Assembly (NCBI GenBank): GCA_900763675.1
Contig: CAAFLE010000104.1
Coordinates: 1 to 64,000, forward strand
Source of the DNA: an uncultured Oscillospiraceae bacterium
GTDB taxonomy: Bacteria; Bacillota; Clostridia; Oscillospirales; Oscillospiraceae
Reading direction: 5' to 3'
Length of the DNA: 64,000 nucleotides
Part shown: piece by piece, positions 18,248 through 27,404 of the stretch
Position numbering within the stretch: the first letter of the stretch is position 1
Layout of the letters: each line of letters starts with the position of its first letter
The notes under the pieces: generated by a model
Databases searched by the model: none
Seen by the model: the letters and a program-made list of their open reading frames with translations, nothing else
Told to the model about the DNA's origin: nothing
Position numbers and translations under genes: made by a program

Positions 18248-18278
18248 AAGCCTCCTCTTTTGCAAGAGGAGGCTTTGC
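18248..18278. terminator. Bidirectional terminator
   Basis: A 12-bp stem (18248-18259 with 18264-18275) with a TTGC loop lies between the convergent DHHW and aminopeptidase genes. A-rich sequence on one side and T-rich on the other lets it work in both directions. Confidence 0.8.
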
Positions 18279-18293
18279 CGTATCCGGACGGAT

Positions 18294-19697
18294 TTACCGA
18301 TCCTTGTAGAACGCCCAGACCGCTTTGTAGGTCTCGTAGCAGTCGAACTTCGCCACGGTCTCAAACGGCGCGTGCATCGAGAACACGGGCGTACCGGCGT
18401 CGATGGTGTCAATGTTGCGGTTCGCCATATGCTGTGCGACCGTTCCGCCGCCGCCCTGATCGACCTTGCCAAGCTCGCTCGTCTGCCAGACGACGTCGTT
18501 GTCGGCAAAAATTCTGCGCAGCGTGCCGACGACCTCGGCAGAGGCGTCGTTGCTGCCGGATTTGCCGCGGGAGCCGGTGAACTTGCAGATGCCGACGCCG
18601 TAGTTGGCGCGGGCGCCGTTGCGGTTGGGATACTCGCTCACTTCCCAGAACGTCGGGTCGTAGGCGTTGCACACGTCCGCGCTGATGCAGAAGCTGTTCG
18701 CAAAGCAGTCGCGCAGATGCACGTCCTGCTGCTCGCAGAGATCCTCCATGAACGTTTCAAAGGCGCGGCTCTGCATACCGGAAACGCCCATCGAGCCGAT
18801 CTCCTCCTTGTCGGCAAGAACGCACACGGCGGTGCGCTCCGGCGTTTCGGTGTCGAAGATCGCCTTGAGCTCGGCATAGGCGCACACGCGGTCGTCCTGA
18901 CCGTAGCCGCCGATCAGGGAGCGGTCCACGCCAATGTCGCAGGCTTCAAAGCTCGGCACGACCTCCAGCTCGGCGGAGAGGAAGTCCTCCTCCGTAATGC
19001 CATAGCGGTCGTTGAGAAGCGACATGACCGCGAGCATCACGCGCTTGTTGCCTTCCCCGGCGTAGGGAATGCTTCCGGCGAGAACGTTGAGATATTCACC
19101 CGGAATGATGTCCGAGCCGTGCTTTGCCATCTGGTCCTTGGCGAGATGCGGCAGCAGATCGGTGATGGTGAATTTCGGGTCATCCGGGTCCTTGCCGATG
19201 ACGACCTCCACGGTTTCGCCGTCCTTCTTCGTCACGACACCGTGCAGCTCCAGCGGGATGGCGACCCACTGGTATTTCTTGATGCCGCCGTAGTAATGCG
19301 TTTTGAAAAGGCAGATCTCGTCTTTTTCATAGAGCGGCAGCGGCTTGAGATCGAGCCGCGGGGAATCGACGTGCGCCGCGGCAATGTTCGCGCCCTTGTC
19401 CAGCGTCTCGCGCCCCATCACGGCGAGCAGGAGCGCCTTGCCGCGCACGCTCTTATAGACCTTCGTGCCGGGTTCCAGCACCATGCCGCGCTCGTAGGGA
19501 ACAAAGCCCAGCGCTTCCGCCTGCGAGATCGCCTCGGCGACCGCCTCGCGCTCGGTGCGGGCGGCGTTGAGATACGCCTTGTACGCCGTGCAGTATTCCT
19601 CGAGCTTGATGCGCTCGTCTACGTTGATGAGATCGTAGCCGTGCTTCTGATGATAAAGAAGCTGCTCGCGCAGCGTATCCAGTTCTTTTTCTTCCAT
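18294..19697 (-). CDS. M18-family aminopeptidase
   Basis: This 467-residue zinc aminopeptidase removes acidic or neutral N-terminal residues in the cytoplasm. Metal-site blocks are AAHVDSPRLDLKP (His and Asp), ADKEEIGSMGVSGMQ (the Glu pair) and SMHAPFETVAKFD (His near the C-terminus). Length fits the family. The frame extends 45 bases further upstream, but ATG at 19697 has AAAGGA at a suitable distance and begins MEEKELD. A MITE-like repeat starts 32 bases upstream of the start codon and may carry or interrupt the original promoter. Confidence 0.93.
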   Translation of the reverse strand: MEEKELDTLREQLLYHQKHGYDLINVDERIKLEEYCTAYKAYLNAARTEREAVAEAISQAEALGFVPYERGMVLEPGTKVYKSVRGKALLLAVMGRETLDKGANIAAAHVDSPRLDLKPLPLYEKDEICLFKTHYYGGIKKYQWVAIPLELHGVVTKKDGETVEVVIGKDPDDPKFTITDLLPHLAKDQMAKHGSDIIPGEYLNVLAGSIPYAGEGNKRVMLAVMSLLNDRYGITEEDFLSAELEVVPSFEACDIGVDRSLIGGYGQDDRVCAYAELKAIFDTETPERTAVCVLADKEEIGSMGVSGMQSRAFETFMEDLCEQQDVHLRDCFANSFCISADVCNAYDPTFWEVSEYPNRNGARANYGVGICKFTGSRGKSGSNDASAEVVGTLRRIFADNDVVWQTSELGKVDQGGGGTVAQHMANRNIDTIDAGTPVFSMHAPFETVAKFDCYETYKAVWAFYKDR

Positions 19698-19728
19698 GGG
19701 ATATATCCTTTCTGTGTTATATTTTTTT

Positions 19729-19890
19729 AGGCAGCACCGCATAATTCGGCGAGAGCGGGCGGCGGGGGATTTTGGGATTGAAAATAGGCGCTTTCCCGCA
19801 GCAATACTTTGTGTATTGCAAGGGGAAGGAACGACTTTTCAGCGCAAAAGCGCCGCCGAACGCCGATGACGATATTGTGTGGTGCTGCCT
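19729..19890. repeat. MITE-like element, 162 bp, with imperfect terminal inverted repeats
   Basis: The left end AGGCAGCACCGCATAAT (19729-19745) matches the reverse complement of the right end (19874-19890) at 15 of 17 positions. Inside are nested arms, GGCGCTTTT-like and AAAAGCGCC-like, and a central hairpin GCAATAC / GTATTGC (19801-19807 with 19813-19819). The whole element can therefore fold on itself. It has no transposase and fills the gap between two genes. A second copy elsewhere would prove mobility; none was seen in this window. Confidence 0.65.
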
Positions 19891-19893
19891 CTA

Positions 19894-21099
19894 TTAACCG
19901 ATGCCAAAAAGCTCCCGGCATTTGGCTTTCAGTTCGTCACTTGTGCCGTCGTTGCGCAGCAGATAATCGCAGCGCGTTTCGTAATACTCGTCGTCCGGCT
20001 GCGCCTCGATGCGGGCGAGCGCGTAGTCCTCGGAAATGCCGTCCCGCGCCATGATCCGTTGGCAGCGGTTCTCGCGGGACGCCGTCACGCCGACGGTAAA
20101 AACGCAGTCCTCGGAAATGCCGCTTTCAAAAAGCGCGATAGCGTCTACGACCGCGACCGTGCCGCCCTGCCAGACATATCCGCGCAGCCGCCGGTAGATG
20201 TCCTCGCGGACATAGCGGTGCGTGATGGCGTTGAGATCGCGCAGCGCCTCCGGCACAGAGAAAACGATGGCGCCGAGCATCTTCCGGTCGAGCGTGCCGT
20301 TTTTGAACACCGCCGGGAACCGGGCGCGGATCTCCGCGAGCATGGTCTCGTTCGTTTCCAGCAGCTCGTGGTAGATTTCGTCGCAGTCGAGCGATAGCAC
20401 GCCCTGCGCGGCGAGATAATCCGAAACGGTCGTCTTGCCGCTGCCGGAGCCGCCAGTCACGCCGATGAGCCGCACGCCGGAGAGCAGCGCGTTTTCGATC
20501 TCCTCTCCCGGCAGAGCGCCCTCGCGCAGAATGGCGAAGGGCTTCTGCGTCAGATCGAGAATGGTGGACTCGCGGGAAAAGGCGCATTTGCCGCCGTCGA
20601 TCACGCCCTCGATCTGCCCGTCAAAGTAGGCGAGGACCTGCTGCGCCGTCGTGGGGCTGGGTGCTCCCGACGGGTTGGCGGAGGGACCGGCAAGCGGAAG
20701 TCTTGCGCGTTCCAGCAGCGAGAGCGTAAGCTCGTGCGCCGGGCAGCGCAGCCCCACGGTGTCCTTTCCGGCGCGGACGATGGACGGCACCACGTCCTTT
20801 TTCGCTTCCAGCACGAGCGTGAGCGGACCGGGCCAGAACCGGGCGGCGAGAATAAACGCCGCCGGGGGGATGTGTTCGGCGTATTTTTCGATTTCGCCGG
20901 GTCCCGCGACCATGAGCGAGAGCGGCTTTATCTCCGGGCGGCCCTTGACCTCGTAGAGGTGCGCGACCGCCTCGGCGTCGAGACCGTTGGCGCAGAGACC
21001 GTATACCGTCTCCGTCGGCACCGCGACCAGCCCGCCGAGCCGCAGCGACGCCGCGGCGACGGGGATGTCGCTTTCTTCGGTAAAAATACGGGTTTCCAT
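19894..21099 (-). CDS. Fused threonylcarbamoyl-AMP synthase (TsaC/YrdC) and dephospho-CoA kinase (CoaE)
   Basis: The product is 401 residues. About 1-205 form a YrdC domain, which makes threonylcarbamoyl-AMP for tRNA t6A: VPTETVYGL, VKGRPEIKPL with the Lys and Arg that bind substrate, and GPSANPSG. From residue 210 a CoaE domain follows, the last kinase of CoA synthesis: P-loop TGGSGSGKT at 215-223, DCDEIYHE, and DAIALFESG. Usually TsaC/Sua5 and CoaE are separate proteins. No stop, start or ribosome site lies between the parts. It sits 5 bases after prfA, so the operon joins translation factors with CoA synthesis. Confidence 0.88.
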   Translation of the reverse strand: METRIFTEESDIPVAAASLRLGGLVAVPTETVYGLCANGLDAEAVAHLYEVKGRPEIKPLSLMVAGPGEIEKYAEHIPPAAFILAARFWPGPLTLVLEAKKDVVPSIVRAGKDTVGLRCPAHELTLSLLERARLPLAGPSANPSGAPSPTTAQQVLAYFDGQIEGVIDGGKCAFSRESTILDLTQKPFAILREGALPGEEIENALLSGVRLIGVTGGSGSGKTTVSDYLAAQGVLSLDCDEIYHELLETNETMLAEIRARFPAVFKNGTLDRKMLGAIVFSVPEALRDLNAITHRYVREDIYRRLRGYVWQGGTVAVVDAIALFESGISEDCVFTVGVTASRENRCQRIMARDGISEDYALARIEAQPDDEYYETRCDYLLRNDGTSDELKAKCRELFGIG

Positions 21100-21104
21100 G
21101 CCCT

Positions 21105-22175
21105 TTAAACGCCTCCCGGTTCGGAATTTTGCAGCTGTTCGGCGCGGTACGCGGTAAGCAGCGCGTCGATCAGCTCGTCGAGATCGCCGTTCATCACGGC
21201 GTCGAGCTTGTAGAGCGTGAGACCGATGCGGTGATCGGTCACGCGCCCCTGTGGGAAATTATAAGTGCGTATGCGCTCGTTGCGCATTCCGGAGCCGACC
21301 TGCGATCTCCGCTGCGCGGAGACGGCGGCGTCCTGCTTGTCCTTCTCCGCCTGCGCGAGCCGCGAGGCAAGCACGCTCAGCGCCCGCGCCTTGTTCTTAT
21401 ACTGGCTGCGCTCGTCCTGACATTCCACGACCGTGCCGGTCGGCAGGTGCGTCACGCGGATGGCGCTCGAGGTCTTGTTGACCTTCTGTCCGCCCGCGCC
21501 GGAGGAGCGGAACGTGTCGATCTGAAGCTCGGCGGGGTTTAAGTGAAACTCGCTCTCCTCCAGCTCCGGCAGCACCGCCACGGTGCAGGTGCTGGTGTGA
21601 ATGCGCCCCTGCGTCTCCGTTTCCGGCACGCGCTGCACGCGGTGGACGCCGCTTTCAAACCGGAAGCGCGAAAAGGCGTTCGCGCCGCCGACGATGAAGT
21701 CGATCTCCCGGATACCGCCCAGCTCCGTTTCACTGCGGTTGATGATCTCGACCGAAAACCCCTTCCGCTCGGCGTACATTTCATACATCCGGAAAAGGTC
21801 GGCGGCAAACAGGGCGCTCTCCTCACCGCCGACGCCGCCGCGGATCTCCACGATGACGTTTTTCCCGTCGTCCGGGTCCTTCGGCAGCAGAAGGAGCTTC
21901 AGCTCCCCGGCGGTGCGTTCCAGCCCGGCGCGGGCTTCGTCGAGCGATTCCCGGGCGAGAGAGCGCATTTCCGGGTCGGAGAGCAGCGTCTCGGCGTCCT
22001 CCGCTTCCCGGCGGAAGCTCTCGTAGCGGTCGTAGGCTTCCATCAGGGGGGTCAGCTCCGCCTTCTCGCGGCTGAGCGCCGCGGCTCTGTCGGCGTCCGT
22101 CCAGATCTCCGGCTGCGCAAGCGTGTATTCGATCTCGGCAAAGCGCTGCGCCAGCTTTTGCAGCTTTTCGAGCAT
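21105..22175 (-). CDS. prfA: Peptide chain release factor 1
   Basis: Recognises UAA and UAG stop codons and triggers peptide release. The 356-residue protein has the N-terminal helical domain (MLEKLQKLAQRFAEIEY), EIRGGVGGEESALFA, and the universal GGQ in SSGAGGQKVNKTSSA, where methylation by PrmC normally occurs. The frame extends to 22199, but the ATG at 22175 is spaced properly from AAAGGGGG. It heads a two-gene unit with the TsaC-CoaE fusion; in many Firmicutes prfA likewise sits beside prmC and tsaC/sua5, which fits. Confidence 0.95.
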   Translation of the reverse strand: MLEKLQKLAQRFAEIEYTLAQPEIWTDADRAAALSREKAELTPLMEAYDRYESFRREAEDAETLLSDPEMRSLARESLDEARAGLERTAGELKLLLLPKDPDDGKNVIVEIRGGVGGEESALFAADLFRMYEMYAERKGFSVEIINRSETELGGIREIDFIVGGANAFSRFRFESGVHRVQRVPETETQGRIHTSTCTVAVLPELEESEFHLNPAELQIDTFRSSGAGGQKVNKTSSAIRVTHLPTGTVVECQDERSQYKNKARALSVLASRLAQAEKDKQDAAVSAQRRSQVGSGMRNERIRTYNFPQGRVTDHRIGLTLYKLDAVMNGDLDELIDALLTAYRAEQLQNSEPGGV

Positions 22176-22269
22176 CCGGGCATCCCCCTTTCCATACATA
22201 ATTTATCATATCACACGCCGCGGCGAATGTAAACGCACAAAAAAGCCGCTTCCGTGTCCATCCCCACCG

Positions 22270-22346
22270 TCAAAGCCTGCGGCTTTGACACCTCCCCTTG
22301 TTCCCAAGGGGAGGCAAAAAAGGCTCCCCTTGTACCCAAGGGGAGC
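22270..22346. repeat. Cluster of three hairpins, including two CTCCCCTTG palindromes
   Basis: Three hairpins stand in a row: TCAAAGCC/GGCTTTGA (22270-22288), CCTCCCCTTG/CAAGGGGAGG (22291-22314) and GCTCCCCTTG/CAAGGGGAGC (22323-22346). The same palindrome recurs as a terminator at 29095. They lie between prfA and the upstream secreted-protein gene and may act as its terminator. The shared core suggests a dispersed REP-like family. Confidence 0.6.
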
Positions 22347-22382
22347 TGGCGAGCCGTAAGGCGAGTCTGAGGGGATGCCGTT

Positions 22383-23102
22383 TTACGAAATGTCGGGAAG
22401 GGCGTAGCACGAAGCCGATGGATCCCCCGGAGACGGCTCAACCATGATGTCAAAGATATGACCGCAGGTCGGGCAGCGCCATATGTGGGTCCATTCATTG
22501 GGCTCGTACAAAACCTCCGTGTGTTCTCCCTGCCCTCCGCTGGCTCCGCATACGGTGCAGCTGCGGACGTGATAATCGCCCGCATCGGTGTAGCTGCCAT
22601 AGGTGTGCGGACCGCGGGCAAGGTCAAACTCGATGCCGCAGTAATCCTCGCACGTGCCGTAGCGCAGACCGATCCAGCGGCAGTCCTGATTGAATACGCG
22701 GTGCCAGCGGTATACGTGTTCGCTGTCCGGGTCCTTTTCCGGCGCGTAGCTCCTCACGGCGTCGATGAGCGTCTGCGAGGGCTTGTAGCCGTCGGCAACG
22801 AAAATGCGCGTTTCTGTGCCGCCCTTGCCGGGGCGGATGACGAGCGGCATTTCCTCAAGGAGCTCGCGTTCGGTCTTGCCGTCCTTCGTCGTTTCCTTAT
22901 ACCAGGAAACGGAGGTTTCGATCTCCTCGTCGATCGCGTCGCGGTCTACAAAGAAGAGCGCGAGCCGGTCGGCGGTGAGGAGCGTTTCGTCTGCCGGTTC
23001 CAGCACGACGGTGACGGAAGCGTCGTCCGCCGCGGCGGCGAATACCGCGCAGAGCGAGAGCGTGAGCAGCAGCGCCAGAAGAAGAGCGGTGAGCTTTTTT
23101 AT
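22383..23102 (-). CDS. Secreted hypothetical protein with C-terminal zinc ribbon, apparent ATA start
   Basis: The protein is not recognised. Read from 23102 it has 239 residues: a clear signal peptide (two Lys, a Leu/Ala-rich core, cleavage likely in FAAAADD), an unknown middle domain with several Trp and Tyr, and a CTVC...CPTC pair about 25 residues apart, like a zinc ribbon. No ATG lies in frame. The best start is ATA at 23102, 6 bases after AAGGAGG, reading ATA-AAA-AAG; one G-to-A change from the usual ATG-AAA-AAG. The next possible start, GTG at 23006, would remove the signal peptide and has no ribosome site. The gene has a good promoter, so it may be live or recently lost. Confidence 0.6.
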   Translation of the reverse strand: MKKLTALLLALLLTLSLCAVFAAAADDASVTVVLEPADETLLTADRLALFFVDRDAIDEEIETSVSWYKETTKDGKTERELLEEMPLVIRPGKGGTETRIFVADGYKPSQTLIDAVRSYAPEKDPDSEHVYRWHRVFNQDCRWIGLRYGTCEDYCGIEFDLARGPHTYGSYTDAGDYHVRSCTVCGASGGQGEHTEVLYEPNEWTHIWRCPTCGHIFDIMVEPSPGDPSASCYALPDIS

Positions 23103-23159
23103 GGAGGTCCTCCTTTGATGGATTGTGGTCGTTCATGGTTTGGCTTATGTACCAATCGC

Positions 23160-23188
23160 ATTGTACCACAGCCAAAAGGAGAAAGCAA
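23160..23188 (-). promoter_or_regulatory. Promoter of the secreted-protein gene
   Basis: On the minus strand TTGCTT (23188-23183), a 17-bp spacer and TACAAT (23165-23160), about 58 bases before the presumed start. Confidence 0.65.
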
Positions 23189-23202
23189 GCGATATTGCGC
23201 CG

Positions 23203-23733
23203 TCACTCATAAACGGAAATCAGAAATACCTTGTCCAGCGTGCCGAGCGCCGCCGCGTTCCGAACGGCAAACGCCAGCTTGGGGAGACAAAGCGACGTAT
23301 ATTCCAGCGAGAGCGGCGGCAGACGCATAGCATCGTCCAACCGGCGCAGCGCTTCCGCCAGAGAGCCGCGGCAGGAGCCGTCAAAGGCGGTTTTCAGAAA
23401 CGCGAGGAGATCGCCGTCGGAAACGCGGTCCTGCGTGTTGTTTTTCAGAGTATAAAATAAGCCGATCAGCTCGTGCAGCGTTTCCTCATAGTTCTCCGGC
23501 AGAATGTACGGCGAGGTGCAGAAGGTCTCGATCAGCGCTCCGACGATGCTGTCGCCCCACTCGATGCGCCGCGTCTCCCGCAGCGTGTCCGTGCGCGTCT
23601 GTGCCAGAGCAAGCGCCTGCGGCTCCGTGAGCGCCAGACCGTATGACATAGCCACATCGTTGCAGGCAAGGATCCTGTCCGCCGTCCGCCGCTCCCGAGA
23701 GAGCGCCGCCGGACACGGGCGGCAATTTGGCAA
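23203..23733 (-). CDS. DUF6323-like hypothetical protein
   Basis: The open frame gives up to 176 residues, mostly helical and without signal peptide or membrane segments. ILACN...YGLALTEPQALALA, the FCTSPYILPENYEETL stretch and the DRVSDGDLLAFLKTAFDG stretch recall the Firmicute DUF6323 family, from memory. The function is unknown. The start is uncertain: TTG at 23733 has no good ribosome site, and a stop blocks the frame just above. It diverges from rpsU and could share its upstream region. Confidence 0.6.
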   Translation of the reverse strand: MPNCRPCPAALSRERRTADRILACNDVAMSYGLALTEPQALALAQTRTDTLRETRRIEWGDSIVGALIETFCTSPYILPENYEETLHELIGLFYTLKNNTQDRVSDGDLLAFLKTAFDGSCRGSLAEALRRLDDAMRLPPLSLEYTSLCLPKLAFAVRNAAALGTLDKVFLISVYE

Positions 23734-23761
23734 AGTTCACGGTTTGTTCCCAATCTCGCCC

Positions 23762-23790
23762 TTGACAAGAAACGCCGGAGAGCTTATAAT
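23762..23790 (+). promoter_or_regulatory. Promoter of rpsU
   Basis: A perfect TTGACA (23762-23767) and TATAAT (23785-23790) with a 17-bp spacer, 68 bases before the rpsU ATG; this is the strength expected for a ribosomal protein gene. Confidence 0.85.
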
Positions 23791-23858
23791 ACCCACGTTA
23801 AAAGCCGAAAGTTTGATCTTCCAAAGCGTTTCGGCGCCTGCGGAGGGAGGGATATAGA

Positions 23859-24038
23859 ATGTCTGAAATCCATGTCAAGGAAAACGAATCTCTGGATGCC
23901 GCTCTGAAGCGCTTCAAGCGCTCCTGCGCGAAGGCCGGAGTTCTGGCTGACCTGCGCAAGAAGGAGTACTACCAGAGCCCCAGCGTCAAGCGCCGCAAGA
24001 AGTCCGAGGCAGCCCGCAAGAACAAGCGCTATTATTGA
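23859..24038 (+). CDS. rpsU: Ribosomal protein bS21
   Basis: A 59-residue, strongly basic protein of the small ribosomal subunit, beginning [19 protein letters not shown] with the family core [20 protein letters not shown] and a Lys/Arg-rich tail. GGAGGGAGG precedes the ATG, and a strong promoter and terminator frame it, so it is a single-gene unit. In many Firmicutes rpsU neighbours yqeY or dnaG; neither is near here. Confidence 0.96.
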   Translation: MSEIHVKENESLDAALKRFKRSCAKAGVLADLRKKEYYQSPSVKRRKKSEAARKNKRYY

Positions 24039-24043
24039 TTTGA

Positions 24044-25663
<1,620 letters not shown>

Positions 25664-25675
25664 CGGTGTTCAAAC

Positions 25676-25699
25676 AAACCCCACTCCGCTGAGGGGTTT
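25676..25699 (+). terminator. Probable guaB terminator
   Basis: An AAACCCC / GGGGTTT hairpin with an inner CTC/GAG pair and a CGCT loop, 12 bases after the guaB stop. A short T-run follows, so it is weaker than the others. Confidence 0.5.
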
Positions 25700-25737
25700 A
25701 CTTGAGGGGCTGCGGCTCGCGGCAGTGCACTCGCTTC

Positions 25738-25800
25738 GCTCGCACGTTTGCGAGCCGAGCGGTATTTTCTCCGACGCGCATATCGCCGGAGAAAATGCTC
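25738..25800. repeat. Intergenic palindromic repeat after guaB
   Basis: GCTCGCA/TTGCGAGC-type arms (25738-25755) are followed by a long imperfect palindrome, GAGC-ATTTTCTCCG (25757-25773) with CGGAGAAAAT-GCTC (25787-25800). The 281-base gap between guaB and the sirtuin gene holds no gene. Its middle looks like a structured dispersed element rather than promoter DNA. Confidence 0.5.
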
Positions 25801-25850
25801 CAAATTTATTTGTTCCTGCGGGAGCAAACTCTGGTGAGACCTTTTATACG

Positions 25851-25887
25851 AGAAAACGGGAGACGAAATTGCCGTCTCCCGTTTTCT
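25851..25887. terminator. Strong hairpin, bidirectional terminator
   Basis: A perfect 15-bp stem (25851-25865 with 25873-25887) with a 7-base loop; the outer arms are AGAAAA/TTTTCT. It insulates the repeat region from the sirtuin promoter. Confidence 0.7.
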
Positions 25888-25888
25888 G

Positions 25889-25917
25889 TTGCGTATATCG
25901 GAAAAAGTTGGTATAAT
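25889..25917 (+). promoter_or_regulatory. Promoter of the sirtuin/TagA unit
   Basis: TTGCGT (25889-25894), 17-bp spacer, TATAAT (25912-25917), 28 bases before the ATG. Confidence 0.7.
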
Positions 25918-25944
25918 ACTTTCAGTAAAAGGGGGAGTGTTTCC

Positions 25945-26664
25945 ATGCAGGACAATATTGCCGTGCTTCGCCGGTGGATCGCCGAGAGCGATAACATCGT
26001 CTTTTTCGGCGGCGCGGGCGTGTCCACGGAATCCGGAATCCCCGATTTCCGCAGCACGGACGGGCTGTACCGGCAGGAGTACAGGTACCCGCCGGAAACG
26101 ATCTTAAGCCATACGTTCTTTGAGCGGGACCCCGAAGAGTTTTTCCGGTTTTACCGCGCCAAGCTCATTCCCGACAAATCGGTCCGGCCCAATGCGGCGC
26201 ACCGCCGCCTTGCCGAGCTGGAGCGGGAGGGAAAGCTCCGCGCCGTCATCACGCAGAACATCGACGGTCTGCATCAGGCGGCGGGCAGCCGGCGCGTTAT
26301 CGAGCTGCACGGCTCGATCCACCGGGCGCGGTGCTCCCGGTGCGGCAAGCCGTGTCCCGCAGAGACGGTCAACACCGGCGAGGGCGTGCCGCGGTGCGCC
26401 TGCGGCGGCGTGCTGCGCCCGGAGGTCGTGCTGTATGAAGAGCCGCTCGACGAGCGGGACATTACCGACGCGGTGAACTTTATCCGCGCAGCCGACGTCC
26501 TAATCGTAGGCGGAACGTCTCTCGCGGTCTACCCCGCGGCGGGACTGCTGCGCTATTATACCGGCAATAAGCTCGCGCTTGTGAACATGGGCGCGACAGA
26601 CTACGATGAATCGGCGGACCTTCTCATCCGCGAGAAGATCGGCAAGGTATTCTCCAAAGTATGA
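25945..26664 (+). CDS. cobB: NAD-dependent protein deacylase, Sir2 family
   Basis: Removes acyl groups from lysines with NAD+ in the cytoplasm. The 239-residue protein has GGAGVSTESGIPDFRS (NAD site), ITQNIDGLHQAAG, the catalytic His in IELHGSIHRARC, a four-Cys zinc site (CSRC then CAC with spacing typical of the class), and PEVVLYEEPL. No extra domains. The frame is open from 25702, but ATG 25945 follows GGGGGAG and the promoter. Its stop overlaps the glycosyltransferase start, an unusual pairing. Confidence 0.93.
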   Translation: MQDNIAVLRRWIAESDNIVFFGGAGVSTESGIPDFRSTDGLYRQEYRYPPETILSHTFFERDPEEFFRFYRAKLIPDKSVRPNAAHRRLAELEREGKLRAVITQNIDGLHQAAGSRRVIELHGSIHRARCSRCGKPCPAETVNTGEGVPRCACGGVLRPEVVLYEEPLDERDITDAVNFIRAADVLIVGGTSLAVYPAAGLLRYYTGNKLALVNMGATDYDESADLLIREKIGKVFSKV

Positions 26665-27371
26665 AAGTGAACATTCTGGGCGTGGCGTTCGACGCGCTCA
26701 CGCTCGATGAAGCCGAGGAGCGCTGCGGCGAGCTGCTGCGCGGACAAAAGGGCGGCGCCGTCGTCACGGCAAACCCGGAGATCGTGCTGCGCTGCCGGGA
26801 CGACGCGGTTTACGCTGCGGCGGTGAACGGCGCGGAGCTGGTCCTCGCGGACGGCGTCGGCGATCTGTATGCCGCCCGCATTCTCGGCACGCCCCTCCCG
26901 GAGCGCGTCGCGGGGGCGGACCTTGTCCCGCGGCTGCTGGCGGCTCTGGCGCGGCGCGGCGGCAGCGTCTTTCTCTACGGCGCACGCCCCGGCGTGGCGG
27001 AAAGAGCTGGGGGGCGGCTGCAAAACGCCTACCCCGGACTTCGTATCGCCGGAACGGAAAATGGGTATATTTCCGATGAAACGGCGCTTTTTGCCGCACT
27101 GAACGCACAAAAGCCCGATCTTCTTCTGCTCGGTCTCGGCGCACCGCGGCAGGAGCTTTGGATGGCGGAGAACCGCCGGAGCATAAGCGCCGTGATGATC
27201 GGCGTCGGCGGTCTGCTCGATGTGCTTGCCGGAGATGTTCCCCGCGCACCCGAACGCTGGCAGAAGCTGGGGCTGGAATGGCTTTACCGGCTTGTCCGCG
27301 AGCCGAAACGCATCCGGCGCATGATCCGCCTGCCGGAAATACTGCTCATCGCTCTGCGCGAGCGCAAATAA
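26661..27371 (+). CDS. WecG/TagA/CpsF-family glycosyltransferase (GT26)
   Basis: This 236-residue membrane-associated enzyme belongs to the group that adds N-acetylmannosamine or a related sugar to undecaprenyl-PP-linked GlcNAc in wall teichoic acid or capsule synthesis. VVTANPEIV, the ADGVG motif with the presumed catalytic Asp, ERVAGADLVPRL, LLLGLGAPRQELWM and IGVGGLLDVLAGDV are the family blocks. A basic, amphipathic C-terminus (RLVREPKRIRRM) fits membrane contact. It overlaps the sirtuin by four bases; no other wall-polymer genes are close. Confidence 0.88.
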   Translation: MKVNILGVAFDALTLDEAEERCGELLRGQKGGAVVTANPEIVLRCRDDAVYAAAVNGAELVLADGVGDLYAARILGTPLPERVAGADLVPRLLAALARRGGSVFLYGARPGVAERAGGRLQNAYPGLRIAGTENGYISDETALFAALNAQKPDLLLLGLGAPRQELWMAENRRSISAVMIGVGGLLDVLAGDVPRAPERWQKLGLEWLYRLVREPKRIRRMIRLPEILLIALRERK

Positions 27372-27375
27372 AAAG

Positions 27376-27395
27376 GAGACCCCCGAAGGGGTCTC
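27376..27395 (-). terminator. Terminator, mainly of the small Cys-Gly gene
   Basis: GAGACCCC / GGGGTCTC, 8-bp stem with a 4-base loop. On the minus strand it is followed by CTTTTTATTT, so it chiefly ends the gene at 27405-27551; it can also stop plus-strand reading. Confidence 0.8.
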
Positions 27396-27404
27396 GCGGA
27401 GAAC

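Noticed and set aside
23080..23140. Programmed frameshift from an upstream ATG (about 23126) into the signal-peptide frame at AAAAAAG
   Set aside because: The shift needed is +1, not the -1 expected at such a tract, and the AAGGAGG is placed correctly for initiation at 23102. An ATA start or a point mutation is simpler.
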